Shown: positions 18,180 to 26,532 of the stretch, piece after piece | Numbering within the stretch: the first letter of the stretch is position 1 | How the letters are laid out: each line of letters starts with the position of its first letter | Source: an uncultured Clostridia bacterium | Lineage (GTDB): Bacteria; Bacillota; Clostridia; Christensenellales; Borkfalkiaceae | Direction: 5' to 3' | DNA: 52,663 nt | Assembly (NCBI GenBank): GCA_944368925.1 | Contig: CALVXG010000017.1 | Span: 1-52,663 of the forward strand | The notes under the pieces: model-generated | Databases searched by the model: none | The model's input: the letters and a program-made list of their open reading frames with translations, nothing else | Told to the model about the DNA's origin: nothing | Position numbers and translations under genes: made by a program

Positions 18180-20345
18180 ATGATTGCGGAAGTGATCGTG
18201 GATATAGCCCACAGCGAAGTGGACAAAATATTTGAATACCGTGCGATCGAGGGCGTGGAAGAAGGCAGCCGCGTCCGTGTTCCGTTCGGGAGGATGACGG
18301 TCGACGGCTATGTGATGCGTCTGAAAGAGCGGAGCGAGTACGGCGACGAGCGGCTGAAAAGCGTATCTTCGGTGATCGACAAGGCGATGACGGGCGAATG
18401 TCTTGCTTTGGCAAAGAGCATCAGTGCGCGGTATCATTGTCCGATGGCGTTGACGCTGCGGCTGTTTTTGCCGTCGGAGATGCGCCGCGGGGCGGTGCGC
18501 GAGCTGTATAAGACGATCGCCGTATTTGCGAAGGAGCCGGAGAGCATCCGAAAAAACGCAAAGGCGCAGGAAGCGATCCTCTCGTTCATGCGGGAAAAGG
18601 GTCGGTTCGGCTATACGGAGCTCTGTGAAAAATTCGGGGCGGCGGCGGTGCGCGCGTTGGCGGAAAAGGGCGTACTCGAGCTTGAAAAGGAGCGCGTCAA
18701 CCGAACGCCGTTGCAGGAGGCAAATGCGGCGTTTACGCCGCGGGAGCTGACGCAGGCGCAGCAGGCGGCAACGGAGAAGATCAAAAATTCTTCCAAAACG
18801 GTACAGCTTTTGCACGGCGTGACGGGCAGCGGCAAGACGGAAATTTATCTGACGCTGATCGCGCAGGCGCTCAAAGAGGGCAAGACGGCGATTTTTCTTG
18901 TTCCGGAAATTTCTTTGACGCCGCAGATGTTTACGCAGCTTCGGGCGCGGTTCGGCGGAGCGGCGGCGATCATGCACAGCGGACTTTCGGCGGGCGAGAA
19001 GTTTGACGAATGGCATCGTCTGCGCACGGGCGAAGCGAAGATCGCGATCGGGGCGCGGAGCGCGGTATTTGCGCCTGTGGAGAATATCGGCGTCATCATC
19101 ATCGACGAGGAACACGACGGAAGCTATTCCAGTGAAACGAATCCCCGTTATAATACCTGGGAAATTGCAAAAATGCGCGCGGAATACAACGGATGCAAGC
19201 TGATTCTCGGCAGCGCGACCCCGTCTGTGGAAACGTATCTGAAAGCGACGGAAGGGGAATACGGGCTTATCGAACTTCCCGAGCGCATCAACAAGAATCC
19301 GTTGCCCGAGATGATCGTGGCGGATATGCGCAGGGAAGTGCGGCGCGGCAACAATTCGCCCTTTTCGGCGTCGCTGCGCGAGGAACTGGAAAACTGTCTG
19401 GAATCGGGCAATCAGGCAATCCTGTTTTTAAACCGCCGCGGCTTTGCGCAAAGCGTGGTATGCCGCGAATGCGGCACGGTCATCAAGTGTGAACGCTGCG
19501 ACGTTTCGCTCACCTATCACAGCGAAGAAAATTGTTTGAAATGCCATATGTGCGGTGCCACATATAAAATGCTGTCGGCTTGTCCCGAATGCGGCGGCGT
19601 GCATCTGAGTTATACGGGTACGGGTACGCAGAAAGTGGTGGGAGAGTTGAAAAAGATCCTTCCCTCTGCGCGTATTCTGCGCATGGATGTGGATACGACG
19701 AGCGGAAAGGAAGGCCATTACAAGATCTTAAAAAAGTTTGCCGATCATGAGGCGGACATTCTGGTCGGCACGCAGATGATCGCCAAGGGACACGATTTCC
19801 CGTCGGTCACGTTGGTGGGGATCCTGGACGCGGACATGAGTCTGCATTTTTCCGATTATCGGAGCGGGGAGCGTACATTCCAGCTGGTGACGCAGGTGGC
19901 AGGGCGCAGCGGGCGTTCGAAAGAAAAGGGAAAAGTGGTTTTGCAGACATACGACCCCGAAAATTATATCCTGCGCTTTGCGATGAATTACGATTACAAA
20001 GCATTTTTCAATCATGAGATCTCTCTTCGCAAATCGACGAGTTTTCCGCCGTTTGCGAAGATCGTGCGTGTGATGGTGACGGGCGAAGACGAAAAAAAGA
20101 CGCTGGAAGTACTCAAACCCGTATATTTTTCGCTTAAAGAACTGTTTGATGCGCATACCGGTGATTTTTTGTTTTTCAACAAAATGAAAGCGCCGGTCAA
20201 GAAAATACAGGATAAATTCCGTTATCAGGTACTGATGCGGATCACGAACGAGGGACTTCTGCCGCAGATCTATGAGCGTTCGTTGCGCGAAAAGACGAGG
20301 GACGTGCTGGTGTATGTGGAAGAAAACCCTGCGAATTTAAGTTAA
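18180..20345 (+). CDS. priA: Primosomal replication restart helicase PriA
   Basis: PriA reloads the replisome at stalled forks. The 721-residue product starts with the family-typical IAEVIVDIAHSEVDK, then has Walker A GVTGSGKTE, DEEHD (motif II), and the eight-cysteine zinc region (CRECG...CERC...CHMCG...CPECGG) embedded in the helicase core, followed by GTGTQKV and QVAGRSGR (motif VI). ATG 18180 (site GGAAGG about 9 bp upstream) matches the family start; ATG 18144, in frame, would add 12 residues and cannot be excluded. It is followed 35 bp later by def. Confidence 0.96.
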   Translation: MIAEVIVDIAHSEVDKIFEYRAIEGVEEGSRVRVPFGRMTVDGYVMRLKERSEYGDERLKSVSSVIDKAMTGECLALAKSISARYHCPMALTLRLFLPSEMRRGAVRELYKTIAVFAKEPESIRKNAKAQEAILSFMREKGRFGYTELCEKFGAAAVRALAEKGVLELEKERVNRTPLQEANAAFTPRELTQAQQAATEKIKNSSKTVQLLHGVTGSGKTEIYLTLIAQALKEGKTAIFLVPEISLTPQMFTQLRARFGGAAAIMHSGLSAGEKFDEWHRLRTGEAKIAIGARSAVFAPVENIGVIIIDEEHDGSYSSETNPRYNTWEIAKMRAEYNGCKLILGSATPSVETYLKATEGEYGLIELPERINKNPLPEMIVADMRREVRRGNNSPFSASLREELENCLESGNQAILFLNRRGFAQSVVCRECGTVIKCERCDVSLTYHSEENCLKCHMCGATYKMLSACPECGGVHLSYTGTGTQKVVGELKKILPSARILRMDVDTTSGKEGHYKILKKFADHEADILVGTQMIAKGHDFPSVTLVGILDADMSLHFSDYRSGERTFQLVTQVAGRSGRSKEKGKVVLQTYDPENYILRFAMNYDYKAFFNHEISLRKSTSFPPFAKIVRVMVTGEDEKKTLEVLKPVYFSLKELFDAHTGDFLFFNKMKAPVKKIQDKFRYQVLMRITNEGLLPQIYERSLREKTRDVLVYVEENPANLS

Positions 20346-20380
20346 AGTAAGAAAAAACCGTAAGGACTGGAGGAGAAGTT

Positions 20381-20839
20381 ATGGCGATACGGAACGTCGT
20401 ACAGGTAGGCGACGATGTATTGAGGAAAAAATGTTTTGAGGTAACGTCTTTTGACGAGAAACTCGGCGAACTTTTGGACGATTTGCGCGACACGGTTCGC
20501 AAAGAAGACGGCGCGGGTCTGGCGGCTCCGCAGGTCGGGATCCTGCGCAGGGTTGTCGTTGTGGACGTGAAAGAGGGCTTTTACGAATTTGTCAATCCCG
20601 TGATCGTGGACAGCAAGGGCGAGCAGACAGGTTACGAGGGATGTCTTTCGGTGCGCGGAAAGCGCGGCATCGTTACGCGTCCTATGGTCGTGAAAGTGGA
20701 ATATTCCGACCGCAAAGGAAAGCGCAAAAAACTGACGGCGCGCGGCTTTTTCGCGCGCGCGGTATGTCATGAACTGGATCATCTGGACGGCGTGCTTTAT
20801 ACCGATCGCGCTGAACGGGTGGAACGTGCAGAAGATTAA
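20381..20839 (+). CDS. def: Peptide deformylase
   Basis: Def removes the formyl group from the first methionine of new proteins. The 152-residue enzyme has the three family motifs GAGLAAPQVG (44-53), EGCLS (86-90) and the metal site HELDH (130-134) followed by LDGVLY. Length and motifs fit type 1 deformylases. The site CTGGAGGAG precedes ATG 20381. It is next to fmt, which adds the formyl group to Met-tRNA; the pair is nearly universal. Confidence 0.97.
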   Translation: MAIRNVVQVGDDVLRKKCFEVTSFDEKLGELLDDLRDTVRKEDGAGLAAPQVGILRRVVVVDVKEGFYEFVNPVIVDSKGEQTGYEGCLSVRGKRGIVTRPMVVKVEYSDRKGKRKKLTARGFFARAVCHELDHLDGVLYTDRAERVERAED

Positions 20840-20857
20840 AAGACGGGGGAGTACGCT

Positions 20858-21784
20858 ATGAAGATCATCTATGCGGGCGCTCCCGCTTTTTCGGTAGTGC
20901 CGCTTTCGGCATTGCTGGATGCGGGTTTTGAAGTGGCGGCGGTCGTAACGCAACCGGATAAGCCGACGGGCAGAAAGGCGATCCTTACGCCCACGCCGCT
21001 CAAATCGTTTGCACTTTCGCGCAATATTCCCGTTCTGGACTTTGCAAAGATCCGCGAACACATTGCGGAGCTGAAAAAGATCGGCGCGGATGCAATGGTT
21101 ACCTGCGCTTACGGACAGATCCTCACGCAGCAGGTGCTGGATTGTTTTGCTTTGGGCGTTCACAATATCCATACGTCGCTTCTTCCGCGCTGGCGGGGCG
21201 CTTCGCCCGTACAGCATGCCATTTTGTCAGGAGATAAAGAAACGGGCGTTACGGTCATGCGCACGGATATCGGACTGGACACGGGGGATATTTTGATTCG
21301 GGAAAAGACGGAGATCACCCCCGTCGATACGGCGGCGACGCTTTCGGAAAGGCTTTCGCAGATAGGTGCAAAGCTGATTGTCGAGGCATTGCGTGCCGTG
21401 GAAACGGGAAAGGCAGTTTTTTGCAAACAGCCGCAGGAAGGCGTAACGCTCTGCAAAAAGATCCGCAAAGAGGAATGCCTTGTCGATTTTTCGAAATCGG
21501 CGCAAGAGCTGAGCTGTCTGATCCGCGCCATGTCGCCGGAGCCGCTCGCGTTTTCGCGCCTTCACGGTAAGCTCGTGAATTTTTATTTTGCGGAAGCGAC
21601 GGAAGGGGATGCGGAAGGCGCTTCGGGACAGGTCGTCCGTGCGGATAAGAGCGGCATTTATGTTCTGACAGGGAGCGGGATTCTGAAAATTCTTGAATTG
21701 CAGCTGGAGGGCGGCAAAAAACTGAAAGCCGCCGATTTTGTAAACGGCAGAAAAATTTCTGTCGGCGATGTTTTCGGAGCCTGA
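20858..21784 (+). CDS. fmt: Methionyl-tRNA formyltransferase
   Basis: Fmt formylates initiator Met-tRNA with 10-formyl-tetrahydrofolate. The 308-residue protein has the N-terminal Rossmann domain beginning IIYAGAPAFSV and the catalytic block HNIHTSLLPRWRGASPVQ, then DIGLDTGDIL; Asn, His and Asp of the catalytic triad are present. The C-terminal OB domain follows. The site GGGGGAG lies 10 bp upstream. It is 18 bp after def and nearly abuts rsmB. Confidence 0.96.
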   Translation: MKIIYAGAPAFSVVPLSALLDAGFEVAAVVTQPDKPTGRKAILTPTPLKSFALSRNIPVLDFAKIREHIAELKKIGADAMVTCAYGQILTQQVLDCFALGVHNIHTSLLPRWRGASPVQHAILSGDKETGVTVMRTDIGLDTGDILIREKTEITPVDTAATLSERLSQIGAKLIVEALRAVETGKAVFCKQPQEGVTLCKKIRKEECLVDFSKSAQELSCLIRAMSPEPLAFSRLHGKLVNFYFAEATEGDAEGASGQVVRADKSGIYVLTGSGILKILELQLEGGKKLKAADFVNGRKISVGDVFGA

Positions 21785-21786
21785 AT

Positions 21787-23076
21787 ATGACAAATCCGAT
21801 CTATGATCCGTACGCGGTCTTGCAGAAGGTTTACGGCGGCGGCGCGTTTTTGAAACAGGCGCTTACCGACACGCCGATCGAGGAGCTGAACCGTGCGCGG
21901 ACGGTCAAAATATGTTACGGTGTTCTGGAAAATGATCTGTACCTGGATTTCTGCATCCGTTCTTTTGCACCCAAGAATCCGAAACTTCCCGTCCGTATCA
22001 TTCTTAAAATCTGTCTGTATATGCTTTTGTTTTTAAAGAAACAGCGCTATATGATCACGGACAATGCGGTGTCTTTGGCGAAAAAACTCGGAAAAGGCGG
22101 CGCGTCGGGCTTTATCAACGCGTTTTTGCGCGCCTTCGATGCGGAAAAGCTTAAACTTCCGCAGGAAAAAACGGAGCGCCTGTCCGTGCAGTATTCCTAT
22201 CCTGTCTTTGCGGTGAATAGACTTCTGGCGGAATACGGGGATGACGCCATATCCGTCATGGAACATATGCCTGCGCGCACATTTGTCCGTTTTAAGAACA
22301 AAGAGATGGCAGAAAAGTATCTGAATGCGTCTGCGCACACTTATGAAAACAAAGAAGATGTGCATAAGGGCGGAGAGCAGAGGAGCGGTGCGGAAAAGAC
22401 TCCGTTTGAGAATGTGTATGCGTTTTCCAATTTCCGCCGCGATAAAGGTTTTGATGCGGGCGAATACACATTTCAGTCGGTGGGGTCGGCGGCGATCTGT
22501 TCGGTCGTGGAGCCCTGCGAAAACTTGTTGGATGCCTGTGCCGCACCCGGCGGAAAGAGCGTGCTTTTGTCGGAAAAATGCGCGCACGTGACAGCCTTTG
22601 AGCTGCACGCACACCGTGCGGAACTTATACGAAGCTATGCGGCGCGCATGGGTGCGAAGAATATCGACGTCGTCTGCCGCGATTCTTCCGTTTACGATGA
22701 AACATACCGCCGCGCTTTCGACGCGGTGCTGGTCGACGCGCCCTGTTCGGGGTACGGCGTGACCAACGAGAATCCCGATATCCGCTTTTTCCGCAAAGAG
22801 GAGAGCTTGCAGGAATTGCATAAGATCCAGCTCTCCATTCTCTGCGCCTGCGCGGAATACGTGCGGGAGGGCGGAAAGCTTTACTATTCCACTTGTTCGG
22901 TGTTTCGCGAAGAAAACGACGGCACGGTAGCCGAATTTTTGAAAACGCACCCCGAATTCAGCGCGGAAAAGATCACATGCGCGCTCGGACATATGCAAAA
23001 AGAATACGGTTTGCAGTTTTTGCCGCATCTTTCGATGGGCGCGGGATTTTATGTGAGCAAGCTCGTCAGAAAATGA
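21787..23076 (+). CDS. rsmB: 16S rRNA m5C967 methyltransferase RsmB
   Basis: RsmB methylates C5 of C967 in 16S rRNA. The 429-residue protein has an N-terminal NusB-like RNA-binding domain (about 1-140, including PVRIILKICLYMLLFL), then the SAM-binding DACAAPGGKS, DAPCSGYG containing one catalytic cysteine, and YYSTCSVFREEND containing the other. Its ATG lies 2 bp after the fmt stop, so it is translationally coupled. The extra segment about residues 180-205 (Glu/Gly-rich) looks like an insertion between domains. Confidence 0.94.
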   Translation: MTNPIYDPYAVLQKVYGGGAFLKQALTDTPIEELNRARTVKICYGVLENDLYLDFCIRSFAPKNPKLPVRIILKICLYMLLFLKKQRYMITDNAVSLAKKLGKGGASGFINAFLRAFDAEKLKLPQEKTERLSVQYSYPVFAVNRLLAEYGDDAISVMEHMPARTFVRFKNKEMAEKYLNASAHTYENKEDVHKGGEQRSGAEKTPFENVYAFSNFRRDKGFDAGEYTFQSVGSAAICSVVEPCENLLDACAAPGGKSVLLSEKCAHVTAFELHAHRAELIRSYAARMGAKNIDVVCRDSSVYDETYRRAFDAVLVDAPCSGYGVTNENPDIRFFRKEESLQELHKIQLSILCACAEYVREGGKLYYSTCSVFREENDGTVAEFLKTHPEFSAEKITCALGHMQKEYGLQFLPHLSMGAGFYVSKLVRK

Positions 23077-23157
23077 GAAAATACTGACGTGACGCCCGAT
23101 GAGTAAGACGGGCGGTTTCCGCGTTCAAAGACGGGGCGGTTCAACAAGGAAAGAAAA

Positions 23158-24204
23158 ATGAAAGAGATTTTACAAGATTACTCCTTTGCAGAGTTGCAGG
23201 CGCTTGTCCTGGAATTGGGGGAGCAGAAATACCGTGCGGGGCAGCTTTACCGCGGGCTCATGCGCGGTAAGCGCATATCGGATATCACGGACATATCCAA
23301 AGCGTTCAAAGAAAAACTTCTGGCGCGGTTTGAAGACGAGCCCGTGCGCATCCGCGAGGTGTTTACCTCGTCGGACGGCACGGAAAAATATCTTTTCGAG
23401 CTTTCGGACGGGAATATCATTGAGGGTGTGCTCATGTCCTACAAATATGGGCGGACGCAATGCGTTTCCACGCAGGTAGGCTGCCGCATGAACTGCGCGT
23501 TCTGCGCGTCGGGGCTGAACGGGCTCATCCGCAATCTGACGGCGGGCGAGATTCTTTCGCAGATTCTTGTCGTGAACGCGAAATTCGGCGGTACGATTGA
23601 AAAGCGCGCGGTGACCAACGTTGTGCTGATGGGCAGCGGCGAGCCGCTCGACAATTATGACAACACGGTCAGTTTTTTAAGAAACGTGACGGCGGAAGGC
23701 GGGATCTGCATCAGCGCGCGGAACATTTCGCTCTCGACGTGCGGGCTTGTGCCGAAGATGTATGATCTTGCAGAGGAAGGGATCCCTGTCAATCTTACGG
23801 TGTCCCTGCATTCGCCGTCGGACGAGGAGCGGCAGCGGATCATGCCCGTTGCGAAGGCGTATTCGATCGCCGAAATTTTAAAGGCGTGCGAGAATTATTT
23901 TGACAAAACGGGCAGGCGTTATATCTTTGAATATTCGCTGATCGCGGGCGAAAATTCGGACGCGAAACACGCACAGATGCTCATCGATCTTTTGCGCGGG
24001 AAGCCCTGCCACGTCAATCTGATACGCTTGAACGAAGTGAAGGAACGAAACCTTTCGGGCATTACCGAAAAGGAAGCGTACCGTTTTTTGGGACTTTTGG
24101 AAAAGGGCGGGCTTTCGGCGACGCTGCGGCGGCAGATCGGAGCGGACATCGGCGGCGCCTGCGGACAGCTCCGTGCGGGATATCTTGACAAAAACAACGG
24201 CTGA
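23158..24204 (+). CDS. rlmN: Dual-specificity RNA methyltransferase RlmN
   Basis: RlmN methylates C2 of A2503 in 23S rRNA and A37 in some tRNAs by radical SAM chemistry. The 348-residue protein has CxxxCxxC at C109, C113, C116 (GCRMNCAFC), the SAM-contact GSGEPLDNYDN, LSTCGLVP and the C-terminal mechanistic cysteine in GGACGQL. The site AAGGAAAG precedes ATG 23158. It is 81 bp after rsmB. In Bacillus-type order it is followed by prpC-prkC-rsgA; here a small unknown gene takes that place. Confidence 0.96.
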   Translation: MKEILQDYSFAELQALVLELGEQKYRAGQLYRGLMRGKRISDITDISKAFKEKLLARFEDEPVRIREVFTSSDGTEKYLFELSDGNIIEGVLMSYKYGRTQCVSTQVGCRMNCAFCASGLNGLIRNLTAGEILSQILVVNAKFGGTIEKRAVTNVVLMGSGEPLDNYDNTVSFLRNVTAEGGICISARNISLSTCGLVPKMYDLAEEGIPVNLTVSLHSPSDEERQRIMPVAKAYSIAEILKACENYFDKTGRRYIFEYSLIAGENSDAKHAQMLIDLLRGKPCHVNLIRLNEVKERNLSGITEKEAYRFLGLLEKGGLSATLRRQIGADIGGACGQLRAGYLDKNNG

Positions 24205-24233
24205 TCGGAAATTTTTCGAAAAGAGGGAAAAAG

Positions 24234-24815
24234 ATGAAAAGGACGGTCGGGGCGGTGCTTATCGCTGCGTTGTTTCTCGTGATCTGCGGCGCGTGCTATG
24301 CGCATACGGAATACGATGAAAAAACGCTCGTGAAGGCGGTATATGCGGGAGCGGAGGGGATGGCGGAGTTTCCGCTTGCCTATACGCGCATGTTTGATTT
24401 TTCGCAAAATGCCGTGTTTGACGAAGTAAAGTGCGACGAAAGGACGGAGCAGGAGTATATCCGTTCGCGTCTGGGGCGGTATGATGCCGAACGGGACGGC
24501 GATTATGCGGCATATGAAGCGCAGGTAAAAAGTTATTGCAATACACCCGTGAAAAAGGGAGAATTTTCCGCACAGGACGGGGAAGCGTTTTGCGAATATA
24601 TCGTAAAGAACGGGGTGTTCACCTGGAAGGATTCGTACAAGACTGACAAAACGATGGAAGATTTTGCGGGATTTCATGTTTGTTTTTATTTTTCGGACGG
24701 CACGGAAAAGGCGACGTATTTTTATGCGGAATATCCGCGCAACTATAAAAAGATCGAAGCCGCTTTTGAAGATTTTCTCGGGTTCGGCCTGCGGGTAAAC
24801 TATGCAGATTTTTGA
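24234..24815 (+). CDS. Predicted exported protein, unknown function
   Basis: A 193-residue protein with an N-terminal signal-like segment (two basic residues, then a hydrophobic run to about residue 22, ending CGACYA). A Sec cleavage after CYA is plausible; a lipobox match is poor. The mature part is acidic and aromatic-rich (MFDFSQNAVFDE, SYKTDKTMEDFAGFHVCFYF) with four cysteines, without any motif I recognise. ATG 24234 follows a purine-rich GAGGGAAAAAG. It lies 29 bp after rlmN, exactly where Firmicutes usually have prpC, prkC and rsgA. Confidence 0.75.
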   Translation: MKRTVGAVLIAALFLVICGACYAHTEYDEKTLVKAVYAGAEGMAEFPLAYTRMFDFSQNAVFDEVKCDERTEQEYIRSRLGRYDAERDGDYAAYEAQVKSYCNTPVKKGEFSAQDGEAFCEYIVKNGVFTWKDSYKTDKTMEDFAGFHVCFYFSDGTEKATYFYAEYPRNYKKIEAAFEDFLGFGLRVNYADF

Positions 24816-24866
24816 GGACGAAAGGAAATTTTGAAAGGCGAGAATGCGGCTTGCGTGGGCGGTTTC

Positions 24867-24895
24867 TTGACAAAAGTATGCGCGGCTGATATAAT
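24867..24895 (+). promoter_or_regulatory. rpe promoter
   Basis: Perfect TTGACA (24867-24872), a 17-bp spacer, and perfect TATAAT (24890-24895) with a TG at 24887-24888 (extended -10). This is one of the two strongest promoters in the window. Confidence 0.9.
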
Positions 24896-24958
24896 TTTGG
24901 ACGATGGGCGGACGTTTTGAAACGGGGCTTGGTTGTTTTTTTACGGGAGGAGAAAGGA

Positions 24959-25621
24959 ATGAATCGTATTCAGATCGCGCCGTCGATTTTGTCGGCAGAT
25001 TTTGCGGCGATGGGTGCGGCGGTAGAGAAACTGGAACAATGCGGAGCGGATTTGATCCATTGCGACGTGATGGACGGGACGTTTGTGCCGAAGATCACGT
25101 TCGGGACGGACATGGTGGCGGCGGTGAAAAAGCACACGAAAGTGCCGCTGGACGTGCATCTGATGATCGTAAATCCGCAAAGCAAGGTGGAAGAATTTGC
25201 GAAAGCGGGGGCGGACATTCTGACGGTGCATGCGGAAGCGTGCGGGAAGGAGCTAAACGACGTTTTGAAGCATATCCGTGCCTGCGGCATACGTGCGGGG
25301 GTGGCGGTGAGTCCCGATACGCCCGTAAATACGGTGTTTGACAGTCTGGAATTTGCGGACATGCTGCTGGTGATGAGCGTGTATCCGGGGCTGGGCGGGC
25401 AGAAGCTGATCGAGCGGACGCTTGCCAAAGCGGAGGAAGCGCGCGCCTTTTTGGAAAAGGCGGGGATTTCGCGCGACATCGAAATGGACGGCGGCATCAC
25501 GGAAACGAACGTCGGTACGGTGCAGGATGTCGGGGTGAACGTGATCGTAGCGGGCAGCACGGTATTCCGTTCGCCCGACATGGCAAAGACGATCTCATTG
25601 CTGCGTGCGGGGAACAGATAA
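24959..25621 (+). CDS. rpe: Ribulose-phosphate 3-epimerase
   Basis: Rpe interconverts ribulose-5-phosphate and xylulose-5-phosphate in the pentose phosphate pathway. The 220-residue TIM-barrel enzyme has IAPSILSADF at the start, metal ligands in LIHCDVMDG (His34, Asp36), DVHLMI, and the phosphate loop MDGGITETN. ATG 24959 follows GGGAGGAGAAAGG; an in-frame ATG 42 bases upstream lacks family similarity. It is driven by its own strong promoter and followed by a terminator hairpin before thiN. Confidence 0.96.
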   Translation: MNRIQIAPSILSADFAAMGAAVEKLEQCGADLIHCDVMDGTFVPKITFGTDMVAAVKKHTKVPLDVHLMIVNPQSKVEEFAKAGADILTVHAEACGKELNDVLKHIRACGIRAGVAVSPDTPVNTVFDSLEFADMLLVMSVYPGLGGQKLIERTLAKAEEARAFLEKAGISRDIEMDGGITETNVGTVQDVGVNVIVAGSTVFRSPDMAKTISLLRAGNR

Positions 25622-25626
25622 AATTT

Positions 25627-25652
25627 ACGCGGCGTTTGCCGCGTCTTTTTTG
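25627..25652 (+). terminator. Terminator-like hairpin between rpe and thiN
   Basis: ACGCGGC (25627-25633) / GCCGCGT (25638-25644), loop GTTT, followed by CTTTTTT, starts 5 bp after the rpe stop and ends 4 bp before the thiN ATG. It fits an intrinsic terminator, yet thiN has no other visible promoter or ribosome site, so some readthrough or regulated termination is implied. Confidence 0.75.
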
Positions 25653-25655
25653 GGT

Positions 25656-26267
25656 ATGAAACGCGGAATTATTTTGCTCAACGGAGAGCCGTACACGGAA
25701 AAAATAGAGGATACGGACGCATTCGTCGTGTGCTGCGACGGGGCCCTGCGCTGGGCGCAGGGGAAAGTGCGTATCGATAAAAAGACGGGAGATTTCGATT
25801 CGCTGGGGTATATTCCCGAAGGCGCGGACGTCTATCCTGTGGAAAAAAACAGTACGGACGGCGAGATCGCTCTCGAATTGCTGCTGGAGAAAGGCTGCAA
25901 ACAGATCGACATATACGGCGGAGGCGGCGGCAGGGAAGATCATCTTTTCGGAAATCTTCAGCTTTTGTATGCGGCGCACCTTCGCGGGGCGCAGGCGTGC
26001 ATGCACACGCGCTATACGGATATTTCCTGCGGCGCGGGGAAGATCGGATGGAACGGGAAAAAGGGCAAAACGCTCTCGCTGGCACCGGTCGGAGAACGGG
26101 CGCATATAATGGAGAGTGAAGGGCTTAAATACCCGCTCCGTGATCTTACGCTCACGGCGGGGAGTTGCAGGGGGATCAGCAACGTGATCTGTTCGGATCG
26201 GGCGCAGATCTTCTGCGACGAAGGCACGCTCTTCATTTTTGAAGTGCGGGAGGACGCGAAATGGTAA
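25656..26267 (+). CDS. thiN: Thiamine pyrophosphokinase (ThiN type)
   Basis: The enzyme transfers pyrophosphate from ATP to thiamine. The 203-residue product has the family pattern: CCDGALRWA (27-35), TGDFDSLG (44-51), STDGEIALE (66-74) and GGGGGREDHLFGN in the middle. ATG 25656 gives a normal N-terminus (MKRGIILLNGEP) but has only a T-run in front, being jammed against a terminator hairpin. An in-frame GTG at 25605, inside rpe, would bring the start before the hairpin and cannot be excluded. It overlaps the spoVM-like gene by 7 bp. The rpe-thiN-spoVM order is conserved in Bacillus. Confidence 0.92.
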   Translation: MKRGIILLNGEPYTEKIEDTDAFVVCCDGALRWAQGKVRIDKKTGDFDSLGYIPEGADVYPVEKNSTDGEIALELLLEKGCKQIDIYGGGGGREDHLFGNLQLLYAAHLRGAQACMHTRYTDISCGAGKIGWNGKKGKTLSLAPVGERAHIMESEGLKYPLRDLTLTAGSCRGISNVICSDRAQIFCDEGTLFIFEVREDAKW

Positions 26268-26341
26268 AGATCATCTGTGTAAAGCCGCCCAAGGCGGTGC
26301 GTATGCTGCTGCGGCTTGTGCGGCGATCGGACGGGAACTGA
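26261..26341 (+). CDS. spoVM: SpoVM-like 26-residue peptide
   Basis: A 26-codon gene overlapping the end of thiN, with a strong GGGAGG (26248-26253) 7 bp before the ATG. Bacillus SpoVM is also exactly 26 residues, lies directly after thiN (yloS) and before rpmB, and is an amphipathic helix with an essential Pro9 that marks the curved forespore membrane. The peptide here begins MVKIICVKPPKAV, so Pro is at position 9 (and 10), followed by a Leu/Arg helix and a polar tail SDGN. Position, length and pattern agree; sequence identity to the Bacillus peptide is low, as is usual for Clostridia. The role in spore coat localisation is inferred. Confidence 0.8.
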   Translation: MVKIICVKPPKAVRMLLRLVRRSDGN

Positions 26342-26361
26342 GCTTTTCATACAAATGACAA

Positions 26362-26386
26362 AAGAGACGGGCGTCGCCCGTCTCTT
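26362..26386. repeat. Palindrome 1 of the post-spoVM cluster
   Basis: AAGAGACGGGC (26362-26372) / GCCCGTCTCTT (26376-26386), a perfect 11-bp stem with a 3-nt loop and no T-run after it. Confidence 0.7.
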
Positions 26387-26400
26387 GACAAATAAACGCG

Positions 26401-26442
26401 GGCGGCAGGCGGAGAACAAATTCTCCGCCTGCCGCCTTTTTT
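26401..26442 (+). terminator. Palindrome 2: strong terminator after thiN-spoVM
   Basis: A perfect 16-bp stem (26401-26416 with 26421-26436; arms begin GGCGGCAGGC and TTCTCCGCCT), loop CAAA, followed by TTTTTT. This is the likely end of the rpe-thiN-spoVM transcript. Confidence 0.9.
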
Positions 26443-26448
26443 CGGGAA

Positions 26449-26480
26449 GCCCCCGCGCGCAAAGAATTGCGCGCGGGGGC
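26449..26480. repeat. Palindrome 3 of the cluster
   Basis: GCCCCCGCGCGCAA (26449-26462) / TTGCGCGCGGGGGC (26467-26480), perfect 14-bp stem, loop AGAA, not followed by T-run. Confidence 0.7.
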
Positions 26481-26499
26481 GCAAAGCCGCCTTAAAGAG

Positions 26500-26532
26500 G
26501 TGCGGGCCGCGCAAAATTTGCGCGGCCCGCAC
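26500..26532. repeat. Palindrome 4 of the cluster
   Basis: GTGCGGGCCGCGCAAA (26500-26515) and its exact complement at 26517-26532 form an almost spacer-less 16-bp palindrome. A fifth small pair, ACCCG/CGGGT, follows around 26531-26551. Confidence 0.7.
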
